Source: Schleiferilactobacillus shenzhenensis LY-73 (GTDB lineage Bacteria > Bacillota > Bacilli > Lactobacillales > Lactobacillaceae). Taken from it: a stretch of DNA of 53,112 nucleotides. The notes below the pieces were generated by a model that saw only the letters and a program-made list of their open reading frames with translations, was not told the DNA's origin and searched no databases. How positions within the stretch are numbered: position 1 is the first letter of the stretch; each line of letters starts with the position of its first letter. The position numbers and the translations under genes are program-made. Of this stretch, positions 16,305 to 24,113 are shown in pieces. Location of the stretch: the NCBI RefSeq assembly GCF_000469325.1, contig NZ_KI271589.1, positions 86,294 through 139,405 of the forward strand, given 5' to 3'.

Positions 16305-16760
16305 TCACAGCCGATGCAGCCATTCGGCCATCCGCTGGCGGCGGTAGCGCCAGATACTCTCATCTTTGATGACGTGCAAGCCCTGCTTGCCCGCCAGGAC
16401 GGCAGTGATTTGTTCAACCCGAATAGCGGGCAGCACCGCCGCCAAAGCCGTTGGTGTGGTGTCTACCCAGCGCGAAGTGAGCTTAATCGGCACGCTTTCT
16501 TGACCAGCCGGTGGCGTGACCACGAACACTGTTTCCTGTGTTTCATGCTGAAGACAGAACCACGTGCCCACAAAGCGGTCGATGGTCACGGTCAGTCCCG
16601 TAGCTGCCTGAACGGCTCGGCGGACGGCAATCGCCGGCATTTCTGCCGCCTCAAAGTCAGCGCTGGGCAAGTCCCACTCATGGCGATGGGGACCGTGGAC
16701 CAGTAAGACCTGGTGGCGGTCATTCATGATGATGCCCGATACCGTACGACGCAATGCCAT
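16305..16760 (-). CDS. NUDIX-fold protein with degenerate catalytic box
   Basis: A 151-aa protein whose N-terminus (VSGIIMNDRHQVLLVHGPHRHEWDLP) follows the NUDIX hydrolase pattern. Where the NUDIX box GX5EX7REUXEEXGU should lie, the sequence reads RRAVQAATGLTV: the three metal-binding glutamates of REXXEE are replaced by Ala, Gln and Ala. Ordinary pyrophosphohydrolase activity is therefore unlikely, and the domain probably binds a nucleotide or has a structural role. The C-terminus is basic and aromatic (IWRYRRQRMAEWLHRL). Start ATG 16760 with AAAGG upstream. Confidence 0.7.
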   Translation of the reverse strand: MALRRTVSGIIMNDRHQVLLVHGPHRHEWDLPSADFEAAEMPAIAVRRAVQAATGLTVTIDRFVGTWFCLQHETQETVFVVTPPAGQESVPIKLTSRWVDTTPTALAAVLPAIRVEQITAVLAGKQGLHVIKDESIWRYRRQRMAEWLHRL

Positions 16761-16779
16761 GTTTCCCGGCAACCTTTCT

Positions 16780-17322
16780 TCACGCTTGGGGAGTCAAACC
16801 GAAAGCGGGATCGTAGTGTAAAACCCCGTGGACGCCAGTCAAACCGCCCTCTTGCAGTTCGCGCACCATGAAATTCTCATCGGCCACCTCGTATGGCGCC
16901 GTGATGCCGAATGGGCGGGCGGGAACGAAGCCGAAACGGCCATAATAGGCCGGGTCGCCCAATACGGACAAAGCGCGGATCCCATCGCCATAGGCCATCG
17001 TCTCCAAATACATGACCAAGGCAGTCCCCAAGCCTTTCTTCTGCTCCGCCGGCGTCACAGCTACTGGTGCCAGAACATAAACGGGCCACCGCTGGCCGTC
17101 ATCAGCGACCACGGCGGCCTTGCTTAGCATGGCATGCCCCAGTACCGCCTCCTCATCGTTCACGGCCACCGCGTCATATTCTGGGCGATAATCAGAACTG
17201 TGGCGCAGCGCAGTAACCAAGTCCGCCTCGTGCCCGTCGCTATGGGCGGCATTGGCAAAGGCATCAGCAATGACTGGCAGGCTTTTGGCGGCCAAGTCCG
17301 GCGTCACAGGCGTAATTTGCAT
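16780..17322 (-). CDS. GNAT-family N-acetyltransferase (YhbS-like)
   Basis: A 180-aa acetyltransferase. The acetyl-CoA binding motif A is visible as VLAPVAVTPAEQKKGLGTAL, followed by GDPAYYGRFGF, which is characteristic of the COG3153/YhbS subgroup. Substrate unknown: protein N-termini, amines and antibiotics are all possible in this family. ATG 17322 was chosen because AGGAAGC precedes it; the longer frame upstream lacks a binding site. It is 20 bp upstream of the NUDIX-like gene and probably co-transcribed. Confidence 0.85.
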   Translation of the reverse strand: MQITPVTPDLAAKSLPVIADAFANAAHSDGHEADLVTALRHSSDYRPEYDAVAVNDEEAVLGHAMLSKAAVVADDGQRWPVYVLAPVAVTPAEQKKGLGTALVMYLETMAYGDGIRALSVLGDPAYYGRFGFVPARPFGITAPYEVADENFMVRELQEGGLTGVHGVLHYDPAFGLTPQA

Positions 17323-17402
17323 CGGGGACAGCTTCCTTTCTCTTACTGCTTCCATTATAACCGCAATTATTCCCCAGGAAATACTGAGCTGAACGGTCAG
17401 CA

Positions 17403-17431
17403 TTGCCGGCGCCGCCCTTCCTGCTTATACT
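17403..17431 (+). promoter_or_regulatory. Promoter of the metallophosphoesterase gene
   Basis: TTGCCG (17403-17408), a 17-bp spacer and TATACT (17426-17431), 25 bp upstream of the ATG. Confidence 0.55.
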
Positions 17432-17455
17432 GAAAGCACGAGGGAGCGATGTTGA

Positions 17456-18310
17456 ATGTCTGAACGAATTGCATTGTTAGCCGATGTGCACGGGAACGCG
17501 ACGGCGCTGCGGGCGGTCTTAGCCGACGCCCAGGCCCGCCACGCCACCCGCTACTGGTTCCTGGGCGATCTGATCATGCCCGGACCGGGGGCCGAGGACC
17601 TGTTCGCCCTGCTGGCCAGTGTCGGCACCGAGGTGATCATCAACGGCAACTGGGAAGAAGCTTTCTTCGCCGCTCTGGACGGCCACATCTGGGCCGACGA
17701 TCCCTCCGATGTCTACTTTGTCCGCCTCAGCGAATACCTCGCCGAACATCTGGATGACGCCACCATTGCCACGATGAGAAAGCGGCCGATTGCCGTGACG
17801 AAACACATTGCCGGACTGACTATCCAGCTCACCCACAACCTGCCGGACCACGCCGGCGGCCACACCCTGTACCCGAACCAGCCGCAGAAGAATTACGACG
17901 CCCTCTTCGCCGACCACCGAGTGGACATCGCCATCTTCGGCCACATCCACCAGCAGCTGATGCGGTACGGCAGCCAGGGCCAGCTGATCATCAACCCCGG
18001 CGCCGTGGGCCAGGCCTATGACCCGCGGGCGGCCTTATCCACGGATCACCGGGCCCAATATGCGCTGCTCGACGTCGCGGATAACGGCGCCAACCGGGTC
18101 GATATGCGCCGGGTGCCCTATGACGTGGAGAAAGAACTGGCCCTGGCCAAGGCTGCCGATTTGCCTTACTTAGAGTTGTACACCAAGCTGCGCCGCACCG
18201 GCCGCACGTTCACCCACGATGACGACCTGCTGGCGGGTATCAACGCCGCCCACGGCTATCGCGACGACGTTCTCCGTTTTGCCCGCCAGCGGCACCACGC
18301 GCAGAATTAA
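17456..18310 (+). CDS. Calcineurin-like metallophosphoesterase
   Basis: A 284-aa cytoplasmic phosphoesterase with the full dimetal motif set: DVHGN (Asp10, His12), GDLIMPG, GNWE (in place of GNHE), a mid-protein TH and the C-terminal GHIH. This is the YfcE/diadenosine tetraphosphatase-like branch. Natural substrate unknown; relatives hydrolyse phosphodiesters, nucleotides or protein phosphates. The ribosome binding site GAGGGAG is about 10 bases upstream. Its TAA overlaps the stop codon of the convergent gene by two bases. Confidence 0.85.
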   Translation: MSERIALLADVHGNATALRAVLADAQARHATRYWFLGDLIMPGPGAEDLFALLASVGTEVIINGNWEEAFFAALDGHIWADDPSDVYFVRLSEYLAEHLDDATIATMRKRPIAVTKHIAGLTIQLTHNLPDHAGGHTLYPNQPQKNYDALFADHRVDIAIFGHIHQQLMRYGSQGQLIINPGAVGQAYDPRAALSTDHRAQYALLDVADNGANRVDMRRVPYDVEKELALAKAADLPYLELYTKLRRTGRTFTHDDDLLAGINAAHGYRDDVLRFARQRHHAQN

Positions 18311-18855
18311 CGTGTCTGGCTGCGGTGGTGCAACTGCCGCCACAGCCGGTTGACCCGCCACTGGGACAGCTGTTTCACCCACGCGCGCGGCCAGTGCCAG
18401 AAACGATTGGGTAAGTGATACTTTGCCCGCCACGCCGCCAAATCCGCTGCAATTTGGGCACGCGTCCAATAACTATAATCATGCTGCACATAACGCAGGG
18501 CATCCCGAATATCGGCGGCGTCCGTTCCGTGCCAGCGCTCTGGCATGAGGAACTGGGCCCGCGGCCGATTGACGGGACCCTGTTTTTTGCGCTGCACCAC
18601 CAGGATTCGGCCCAGGCCCATTGGGGGAATCACCCCCTCGATGTAGGGTCCCAGCGGATAGACGATCAGTGCCCCTTGCAGAAACTGCAGGGCGGCGTCG
18701 AGACCTTCAGTCACCGCCATCTGCTTCAGTCCGCGCTGCAAATCGTTAGAGAACGTGAACCATTCGCTCCGGTGCTTGCCATGCCCGTCGAGTTTTTGAA
18801 TCTTCACGATGTACCGGTTCCGCTGTGTCACGGTGCGCCGCCCCTTTCTACCCAT
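18307..18855 (-). CDS. Hypothetical basic protein, 182 aa
   Basis: A soluble, strongly basic, Arg/Trp-rich protein with no recognised domain, signal or membrane segment. The N-terminus reads MGRKGRRTVTQRNRYIVKIQ, and the C-terminus is rich in Trp and Arg (RFWHWPRAWVKQLSQWRVNR). ATG 18855 is the most plausible start, though its ribosome binding site is weak. Convergent with the phosphoesterase gene (stops overlap) and divergent from the acyltransferase operon. The charge pattern suggests binding to nucleic acid or acidic polymer, which is only inference. Confidence 0.6.
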   Translation of the reverse strand: MGRKGRRTVTQRNRYIVKIQKLDGHGKHRSEWFTFSNDLQRGLKQMAVTEGLDAALQFLQGALIVYPLGPYIEGVIPPMGLGRILVVQRKKQGPVNRPRAQFLMPERWHGTDAADIRDALRYVQHDYSYWTRAQIAADLAAWRAKYHLPNRFWHWPRAWVKQLSQWRVNRLWRQLHHRSQTR

Positions 18856-18922
18856 AACTGTCTCAACTTCAGCGGCCCTTGTCAATTCGCCAAACCGCGT
18901 CAGTCCCACTTCCCAAAAAGGG

Positions 18923-18931
18923 TGGTATACT
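18923..18931 (+). promoter_or_regulatory. Extended -10 promoter of the acyltransferase/GT8 operon
   Basis: TGG-TATACT at 18923-18931 predicts a start near 18938, immediately before the palindrome at 18943-18962. No good -35 box is seen. Confidence 0.55.
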
Positions 18932-18942
18932 AACCGGTAAAG

Positions 18943-18962
18943 GATTGAGTGAGCACTCAATC
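18943..18962. promoter_or_regulatory. Perfect 20-bp TetR-type operator
   Basis: GATTGAGTG-AG-CACTCAATC is a perfect 9-bp inverted repeat with a two-base centre. It lies just downstream of the predicted transcription start, where a bound dimer would block transcription. The last gene of the operon encodes a TetR protein, so autorepression is the natural reading. Confidence 0.75.
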
Positions 18963-18985
18963 GACAAGGGGAGGAGAAGCTCATT

Positions 18986-19744
18986 ATGACCAAACGTGAA
19001 TACGACTTCGATTCCGAGACTCAAGACGTGGTGTCTGTGCCGGAACCACCCAGCCCGGCGGCCATTAGCAAGGCCCTGGCCCGTCATTATAATATCTCCG
19101 TCTACACGGCCGCCAAGATGTTCGCTCGCCTCTATTGCGCGGGTTACCTGGGCATTCGGGTGGCCAATCCGGAAGTGCTGCAGCCCTATCAGGGCCGAGG
19201 TTACTTTCTCTATGGTAACCACACGCAACCGCTGAGTGATGCGTTCTTTCCGATGCTGCTGGCCCATGGTGTGCCAGCTAAGACGATTGCCCGCACGGAC
19301 AACCTGGCGGTGCCGATCCTCGGTCCGTTCCTGCAAATGGGCGGGGCCGTGGTGGTGCCGCCAGACCTGCACGCCATGCCAGAGTTCTTACAAGACGTGG
19401 CCCAGTGCATCACGGCCGGCCAGCCGGTGACAGTGTACCCGGAGGCCCATGTGTGGCCCTATGACACCCACATCCGGCCATTTACCCGGGCAGCTTTCCA
19501 TTACCCCGTCGCCCTGCACACCCCGAGTTTTGCCATGACCACCACGTATCACCGCCGGCGCCATGGCAGCCGGCCGGGGATCACTGTTTACTTAGATGGT
19601 CCTTTCTTCCCCGACACCAACCTGTCACCCCGGGCTCAGCAGGGAGATCTGCTGGACCGCATCCATGCGGCCATGACGGCCCGCGCCGCGCAGTATAGCA
19701 CATATGCGTATGTGACATACAAGAAACGGGGGGGACAATCGTGA
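18986..19744 (+). CDS. PlsC-type acyltransferase (first of operon)
   Basis: A 252-aa protein of the lysophospholipid/glycerol-phosphate acyltransferase superfamily. The catalytic block reads YGNHTQPLSDAFFP, in which His and Asp are separated by five residues rather than the canonical four. The substrate block is PVTVYPEAHVWPYDTHIRPF, similar to the EG motif of the family. A hydrophobic stretch near VPILGPFLQMGGAVVVP may touch the membrane. It likely transfers an acyl group to a glycerol or sugar hydroxyl; the acceptor is unknown. GGGGAGGAGAAG gives a strong ribosome binding site. It overlaps the next gene by four bases (GTGA). Confidence 0.8.
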   Translation: MTKREYDFDSETQDVVSVPEPPSPAAISKALARHYNISVYTAAKMFARLYCAGYLGIRVANPEVLQPYQGRGYFLYGNHTQPLSDAFFPMLLAHGVPAKTIARTDNLAVPILGPFLQMGGAVVVPPDLHAMPEFLQDVAQCITAGQPVTVYPEAHVWPYDTHIRPFTRAAFHYPVALHTPSFAMTTTYHRRRHGSRPGITVYLDGPFFPDTNLSPRAQQGDLLDRIHAAMTARAAQYSTYAYVTYKKRGGQS

Positions 19745-20580
19745 ATATTCTCTATTCGGGGGATGCCCATATCGGGGATGGGGTCTTAGTTTCGGTACTT
19801 TCACTGTTGAAGCACGTGCAAGAACCGCTCCACATCTACATTCTGACAGCCACCATGGCCGCGGACGGCCAGCGCTGGGCACCGCTGCCGGACAGCACGG
19901 CGGCGTATCTGAGCCGGGTGGTCAGCCAGCGCTCGCCGGCGTCCACAGTGGTCAAAATCGACGTGACTGACCTCTTCAACGCTGAACCGCCCACGGCCAA
20001 CCTGGCCACCCGCTTCACCCCGGGCTCGATGCTGCGGCTGTATGCCGACGAACTGCCTCAGATGCCGGACCGGCTGCTTTACTTAGATACGGATGTCCTT
20101 TGCCGGCGGGACCCTGCCGCATTCTACAGCCAAGACTTCCATGGGGCCGAGTTCATCGGCGTCCTGGATCACTACGGCAAGTGGTTCTTCCACCACGGCT
20201 GGCGCCCCTTTGATTACGTGAACTCTGGTGTTCTGCTGCTGAATATGCCGCGAATCAAAGAAACGGGCTTGTTCGCCAAAGCCCGGGTCCGCTGCCAGCA
20301 GCGCAAGATGTTCATGCCTGACCAGTCGGCCCTGAATAAACTGGCCGTGAACAAACGGCTGGCCCCGACCCGTTACAATGAACAGCATACACTGAAGGAC
20401 GACACCGTCCTCCAGCACTTTAGCACCACCTTGCATTTATTCCCTTGGTTTCATACCCAAACGGTCAAGCCGTGGCAGCCGGAGGCCATGCACAGCGTCT
20501 TACAGCTGCATGCCTACGACGATATTCTTCAACAATACGCTGCCCTGGCTCCGGCCTTGAAAGGAAGTTCTCATTCATGA
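19741..20580 (+). CDS. GT8-family glycosyltransferase (first)
   Basis: A 279-aa retaining glycosyltransferase of family GT8 (galactosyl/glucosyltransferase type). The N-terminal ILYSGDAHIGDGVLVSVLSL matches the nucleotide-sugar binding start, RLLYLDTDVLCRRD carries the metal-binding DxD (Asp-Thr-Asp), and DYVNSGVLLLN and MPDQSALN are further family blocks. No membrane anchor; cytoplasmic or peripheral. GTG 19741 overlaps the acyltransferase stop and is preceded by GGGGGGGACAATC. UDP-glucose or UDP-galactose is the expected donor; acceptor unknown. Confidence 0.85.
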   Translation: MNILYSGDAHIGDGVLVSVLSLLKHVQEPLHIYILTATMAADGQRWAPLPDSTAAYLSRVVSQRSPASTVVKIDVTDLFNAEPPTANLATRFTPGSMLRLYADELPQMPDRLLYLDTDVLCRRDPAAFYSQDFHGAEFIGVLDHYGKWFFHHGWRPFDYVNSGVLLLNMPRIKETGLFAKARVRCQQRKMFMPDQSALNKLAVNKRLAPTRYNEQHTLKDDTVLQHFSTTLHLFPWFHTQTVKPWQPEAMHSVLQLHAYDDILQQYAALAPALKGSSHS

Positions 20581-21533
20581 CGACGCCTACTTTACCTATT
20601 TTCTTCTCAATCAATGACGCCTACGTTCCTTGCTTGACGGTGGCGATTCATTCTCTGGCCGCGCACGCTGATCCGGCCCGCCAGTATGATGTCATTATTC
20701 TGCACCAAGGGCTTCTGGCAGAAAACCAGGCGGCCCTGCAAGCGCTGAGCACCGCCAACGTGACCGTTGAACTGTTGCCGATGGATGATCAACTCCAGGC
20801 TCAGATCAACGATCAAAGTAACACCCTGCGGGGGGACTATTTTACCTATACGATTTACTTCCGCCTCTTCATCGCGGATATGTTTCCGCAATATGATAAG
20901 GCCCTGTACCTGGACGCCGACGTCGTTATTTTGACCGACTTGGCGGAATTGTTTGATACGGACCTGGGCAACAATTTCTTCGCTGCCGCCTCCGACGACT
21001 TCATGGGTACCGATCCGGCCATGGGTCACTACGCCGAAGCAGCCGTGGGGGTACCCCGCACAGAGTACGTCAATTCCGGCGTGCTGCTGATGGACCTGAA
21101 GAAGCTGCGGACCGAGCACTTCAGCCAGCATTTCTTAGCCCTGCTCAACCAGTACCACTTTGCCAGTTTGGCGCCAGATCAGGACTACATTAATGCCATG
21201 GCCCACGGCCGCATCCACTACCTGCCCCACCAGTGGAACACCCAGGTGCGGACCACCGGCGATGCTGCGGCTAATCCCCATCTCGTCCACTACAATTTGT
21301 TCAGAAAGCCGTGGCATTACGCCGATGCGCCCCATGCGGACTATTTCTGGCAGGCTGCCCAAAATCTCAGTATCTACCCCGCCTTGCAAGCCACTCTGCA
21401 GGCCTACACCGCTGTGGACCGGCAAACCGACTTGGATAAACTAGCCCACATGGAAGATATGGCCCATGACATTCCGCTGAAATCGCCCACCTTCAGGACG
21501 GTTCAAGCGCAAACAGGAGGTGTTGCGCTATGA
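20577..21533 (+). CDS. GT8-family glycosyltransferase (second)
   Basis: A 318-aa GT8 enzyme related to the preceding one but clearly different in sequence. IFFSINDAYVPCLTVAIHSL opens the fold, ALYLDADVVILTDL holds the DxD (Asp-Ala-Asp), and EYVNSGVLLMDL, APDQDYINAM and HYNLFRKPWHY follow in family order. ATG 20577 overlaps the previous stop (ATGA) and AAGGAAG precedes it. The longer open frame upstream lies inside the previous gene and was rejected. Two GT8 enzymes in succession suggest stepwise addition of two sugars to one acceptor. Confidence 0.88.
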   Translation: MTTPTLPIFFSINDAYVPCLTVAIHSLAAHADPARQYDVIILHQGLLAENQAALQALSTANVTVELLPMDDQLQAQINDQSNTLRGDYFTYTIYFRLFIADMFPQYDKALYLDADVVILTDLAELFDTDLGNNFFAAASDDFMGTDPAMGHYAEAAVGVPRTEYVNSGVLLMDLKKLRTEHFSQHFLALLNQYHFASLAPDQDYINAMAHGRIHYLPHQWNTQVRTTGDAAANPHLVHYNLFRKPWHYADAPHADYFWQAAQNLSIYPALQATLQAYTAVDRQTDLDKLAHMEDMAHDIPLKSPTFRTVQAQTGGVAL

Positions 21534-22420
21534 TTGCGCAATTATTCGCCCCGAGTGACCGCGGGCCGGTCATTCAAAACATTGAAAAAGCCGTCGCCGC
21601 CAACCAGCTCAACAGCAAAGTGGAGACCGACGACCCAAACATTTCTAACCAGCGGGAACTGGATCTGCTGAATAGCTACGTCCAAAACCTGCACACCGTG
21701 TCTTATAAAGTGAACAACCTGATTGCCCGGACCGCCATGAATACCGCTGCCCGGATCATTACCCGGAACATGGTGGTGACCGGCCAGGAGAACCTGGCCG
21801 CCACCCCCGGCGGCGCCATCGTCACCAGCAACCACTTCAGTCCCATCGAGAACATGCTGGTCCGCCGGGCCATGGGGATGCACCGACTGTACATTGCCAG
21901 CGAGACCACCAACTTCTTCATGGACGGCTGGCTGGGCTACCTGATGCGCTATGCCGACACGATTCCTGTCAGCATCGATATTCATTACGCCGGCATCACC
22001 TTCCCGGAACTGCTGCGGAAACGGTTGGACGCTGGGCACAAGGTTCTCATCTACCCGGAGCAAGAAATGTGGTTCAACTACCGCAAGCCCCGTCCGCCCA
22101 AGCGCGGCGCCTATTTTTACGCGGCCAAGCTGAACGTCCCCATCGTCTCCTGCTTCGTTGAGATTGCTGACCTGCATCATCCCCTCAACACCGAGTTCAA
22201 CGAGACGCAATACCGGCTGCACATCCTGAAGCCCATCTTCCCGGATCCGGCCCTGTCGCCCCGAGACAACAGCTTCCGCATGGCTGACCAGGACTATGCC
22301 CAGAAGAAAGCCGCCTACGAGGCAGCTTACCGCCAGCCGCTGGATTACCGCTTTTCTCCCAGCGACATTGCCGGCTGGATTCCCACGGGACAGGAGGTGG
22401 CCCGGGATGGTGGGCAATAA
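21530..22420 (+). CDS. PlsC-type acyltransferase (second of operon)
   Basis: A 296-aa acyltransferase. The N-terminal 90 residues are helical and unassigned; then GAIVTSNHFSPIENMLVRRA gives the His-X4-acid motif with Glu in place of Asp. KVLIYPEQEMWFNYRKPRPP is the substrate-binding block, closely parallel to the first acyltransferase (YPE..W..Y...RP), so the two are paralogues within one operon. It overlaps the second GT8 gene by four bases and the TetR gene by 14. Probably membrane-associated at the cytoplasmic face. Confidence 0.82.
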   Translation: MIAQLFAPSDRGPVIQNIEKAVAANQLNSKVETDDPNISNQRELDLLNSYVQNLHTVSYKVNNLIARTAMNTAARIITRNMVVTGQENLAATPGGAIVTSNHFSPIENMLVRRAMGMHRLYIASETTNFFMDGWLGYLMRYADTIPVSIDIHYAGITFPELLRKRLDAGHKVLIYPEQEMWFNYRKPRPPKRGAYFYAAKLNVPIVSCFVEIADLHHPLNTEFNETQYRLHILKPIFPDPALSPRDNSFRMADQDYAQKKAAYEAAYRQPLDYRFSPSDIAGWIPTGQEVARDGGQ

Positions 22421-23057
22421 CGACGACTTGCAACTGTTCCGCGACGCCCACTTGCTCGACGATATGACGCCGAAGCAGGTGAGCATTCTGGCCGCCGCCA
22501 TCGACGTCTTCGCCGAGAACGGCTACGCCAACTCCAGCACCAAGGAGATTGCCCGGCGCGCCGGCGTCGCTGAGGGCAACATCTTCAGTACCTTCACCAA
22601 CAAGCGGGGCTTGCTCCACGCCATCATCGACCCGGTGCGCGAATCCCTCTTCCCCCGGGCCATGGACGAGCTGGTCAAGTACAAACTGGCCACCAAGTAC
22701 GCTACGCTCCGGGAATTCCTCGACAACATCATCCGCGACCGCATCGACTACCTGCGCAATAACCAGAAGGTCATCAAGATCTTCGTTGCTGAGCTCTTCT
22801 ACGACCAATCCCTGCGCCGCCAATTCGTGAAGAAGTTCCCCGTGGCGTACTGGCTCCAGTTCGACCGCCAATTCATTCACCTCAAGCACCTCGGTCAGCT
22901 GGTAAATTGGAATAACCGCGAGATCGGCGCCGTCATGTCCGGCATCATCGGCGAAGTCTTCTTCGGTTACCTCTTCTTCGGCCAGCCCCTTTCGGACAAA
23001 ACCGTTCAGAATACCATCAATACTTTGGTGGATGTGCTGACGCCGCATGAAGCTTAA
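22407..23057 (+). CDS. TetR-family transcriptional regulator
   Basis: A 216-aa TetR regulator. The N-terminal helix-turn-helix is clear: ILAAAIDVFAENGYANSSTK, then EIARRAGVAEGNIFSTFTNKR. The C-terminal ligand domain has no recognised subtype. ATG 22407 lies inside the end of the acyltransferase gene with CAGGAGGTGG well spaced upstream; a longer in-frame extension has no ribosome binding site. As last gene of the operon and with a perfect palindrome at the operon promoter, it most likely represses its own transcription until it senses a ligand, perhaps an acyl-CoA or lipid. Confidence 0.9.
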   Translation: MVGNNDDLQLFRDAHLLDDMTPKQVSILAAAIDVFAENGYANSSTKEIARRAGVAEGNIFSTFTNKRGLLHAIIDPVRESLFPRAMDELVKYKLATKYATLREFLDNIIRDRIDYLRNNQKVIKIFVAELFYDQSLRRQFVKKFPVAYWLQFDRQFIHLKHLGQLVNWNNREIGAVMSGIIGEVFFGYLFFGQPLSDKTVQNTINTLVDVLTPHEA

Positions 23058-23077
23058 GGCAGAAAGGCCCCCACGAT

Positions 23078-23120
23078 AAAGCCCCTCACAAGTTCGGCAT
23101 AACCGACTGTGAGGGGCTTT
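23078..23120. terminator. Bidirectional terminator between TetR operon and ROK gene
   Basis: AAAGCCCCTCACA (23078-23090) pairs perfectly with TGTGAGGGGCTTT (23108-23120), and the inner AGTTCGG/CCGACT extends the stem. It separates two convergent operons. Confidence 0.9.
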
Positions 23121-23144
23121 GGTGTCCTGTATTTTGTTGAAAAA

Positions 23145-24095
23145 CTATGCCAGTTTCTTTTCAGCCTTGGCAGCACGAACCAAAGGATAAACTGCACCAA
23201 TCAAACCAGCGTCATTATGCAATCCTGTTGATTTGACATGACCCAGTGCCTTGTCTTTGATGTAATTCAAGCTCTTATGCCGGGTCAAGAACTCTCGTAT
23301 CTTATCCATGAGCATGCCCATAAATACGTCATTGGCACTGATCCCACCACCAATAAGAATCAGCTCAGGATCAAAGCTGGCAAACATGTTGACAACCATG
23401 ATGCTAATATCTTCCATGAATTGGTTCAGCACTGGTGCCGCGATGGGATCGTTATCCCGGGCGAGTTGAATGATTTCTCGGGCATCAGTCACTTCCGCAT
23501 CTTTCGGATACACCTGTTTGGCAGACTCATTGTACCGGTGCACTAGGCCGCTAACCACAGCGGCATGCCAATTGAGCGATGCATCTTCCAGATCCTTGGT
23601 CAAATCAAAGTCATGGGTAATCGTCCACCCAAACTCTCCTGCCATACCGTGCGCTCCTCGATACACGTCGCCATTGATAACGATGCCGCCGCCAACGCCG
23701 GTCCCCAAGACAACACAGATATAATCATCCACACCTTGGGCATTACCCAACCAGTGCTCTGCAATGGCTGCAGCATTAGCGTCATTCTCGACGTGCACCG
23801 GCAGGTCAGTCATCGTACTCAATTTGTCCGCCAACGGGAAACCGTTCAGACATTTAATGGCGCCGGCGGTAATCATGAAACCATCGCGTCGAACGATTCC
23901 CGGGATAGAGACACCCACTCCGGCAATATCATATTGCTTACGATACGCCGTAATCACTTTACGCATGGAAACCAGTAATGGCTTTTTCTCTTTTTCTGTT
24001 GGTACAGCATCCTTCGTCACAATTTTTCCAGCAGCATCGATCACGCCATATTTGATCGTCGTACCGCCCATATCGAATCCTACGTAATACTTCAT
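23145..24095 (-). CDS. ROK-family sugar kinase
   Basis: A 316-aa ROK (repressor/ORF/kinase) family sugar kinase without a DNA-binding domain. The ATP motif is GFDMGGTTIKYGV and the sugar/catalytic region contains VENDANAAAIAEHWLG, with VLGTGVGGGIVINGDVYRGAHG. The family's zinc-binding CXCGXXGC segment is absent; the corresponding region reads GEFGWTITHDFDL. It would phosphorylate a hexose or aminohexose brought in by the upstream ABC transporter. It is the last gene of the LacI-controlled operon. Confidence 0.88.
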   Translation of the reverse strand: MKYYVGFDMGGTTIKYGVIDAAGKIVTKDAVPTEKEKKPLLVSMRKVITAYRKQYDIAGVGVSIPGIVRRDGFMITAGAIKCLNGFPLADKLSTMTDLPVHVENDANAAAIAEHWLGNAQGVDDYICVVLGTGVGGGIVINGDVYRGAHGMAGEFGWTITHDFDLTKDLEDASLNWHAAVVSGLVHRYNESAKQVYPKDAEVTDAREIIQLARDNDPIAAPVLNQFMEDISIMVVNMFASFDPELILIGGGISANDVFMGMLMDKIREFLTRHKSLNYIKDKALGHVKSTGLHNDAGLIGAVYPLVRAAKAEKKLA

Positions 24096-24113
24096 GCTGC
24101 CTTCCCCATTCCC

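Noticed and set aside
21542-22501. 319-codon minus-strand frame across the second acyltransferase
   Set aside because: Shadow frame with no family features or start signal.
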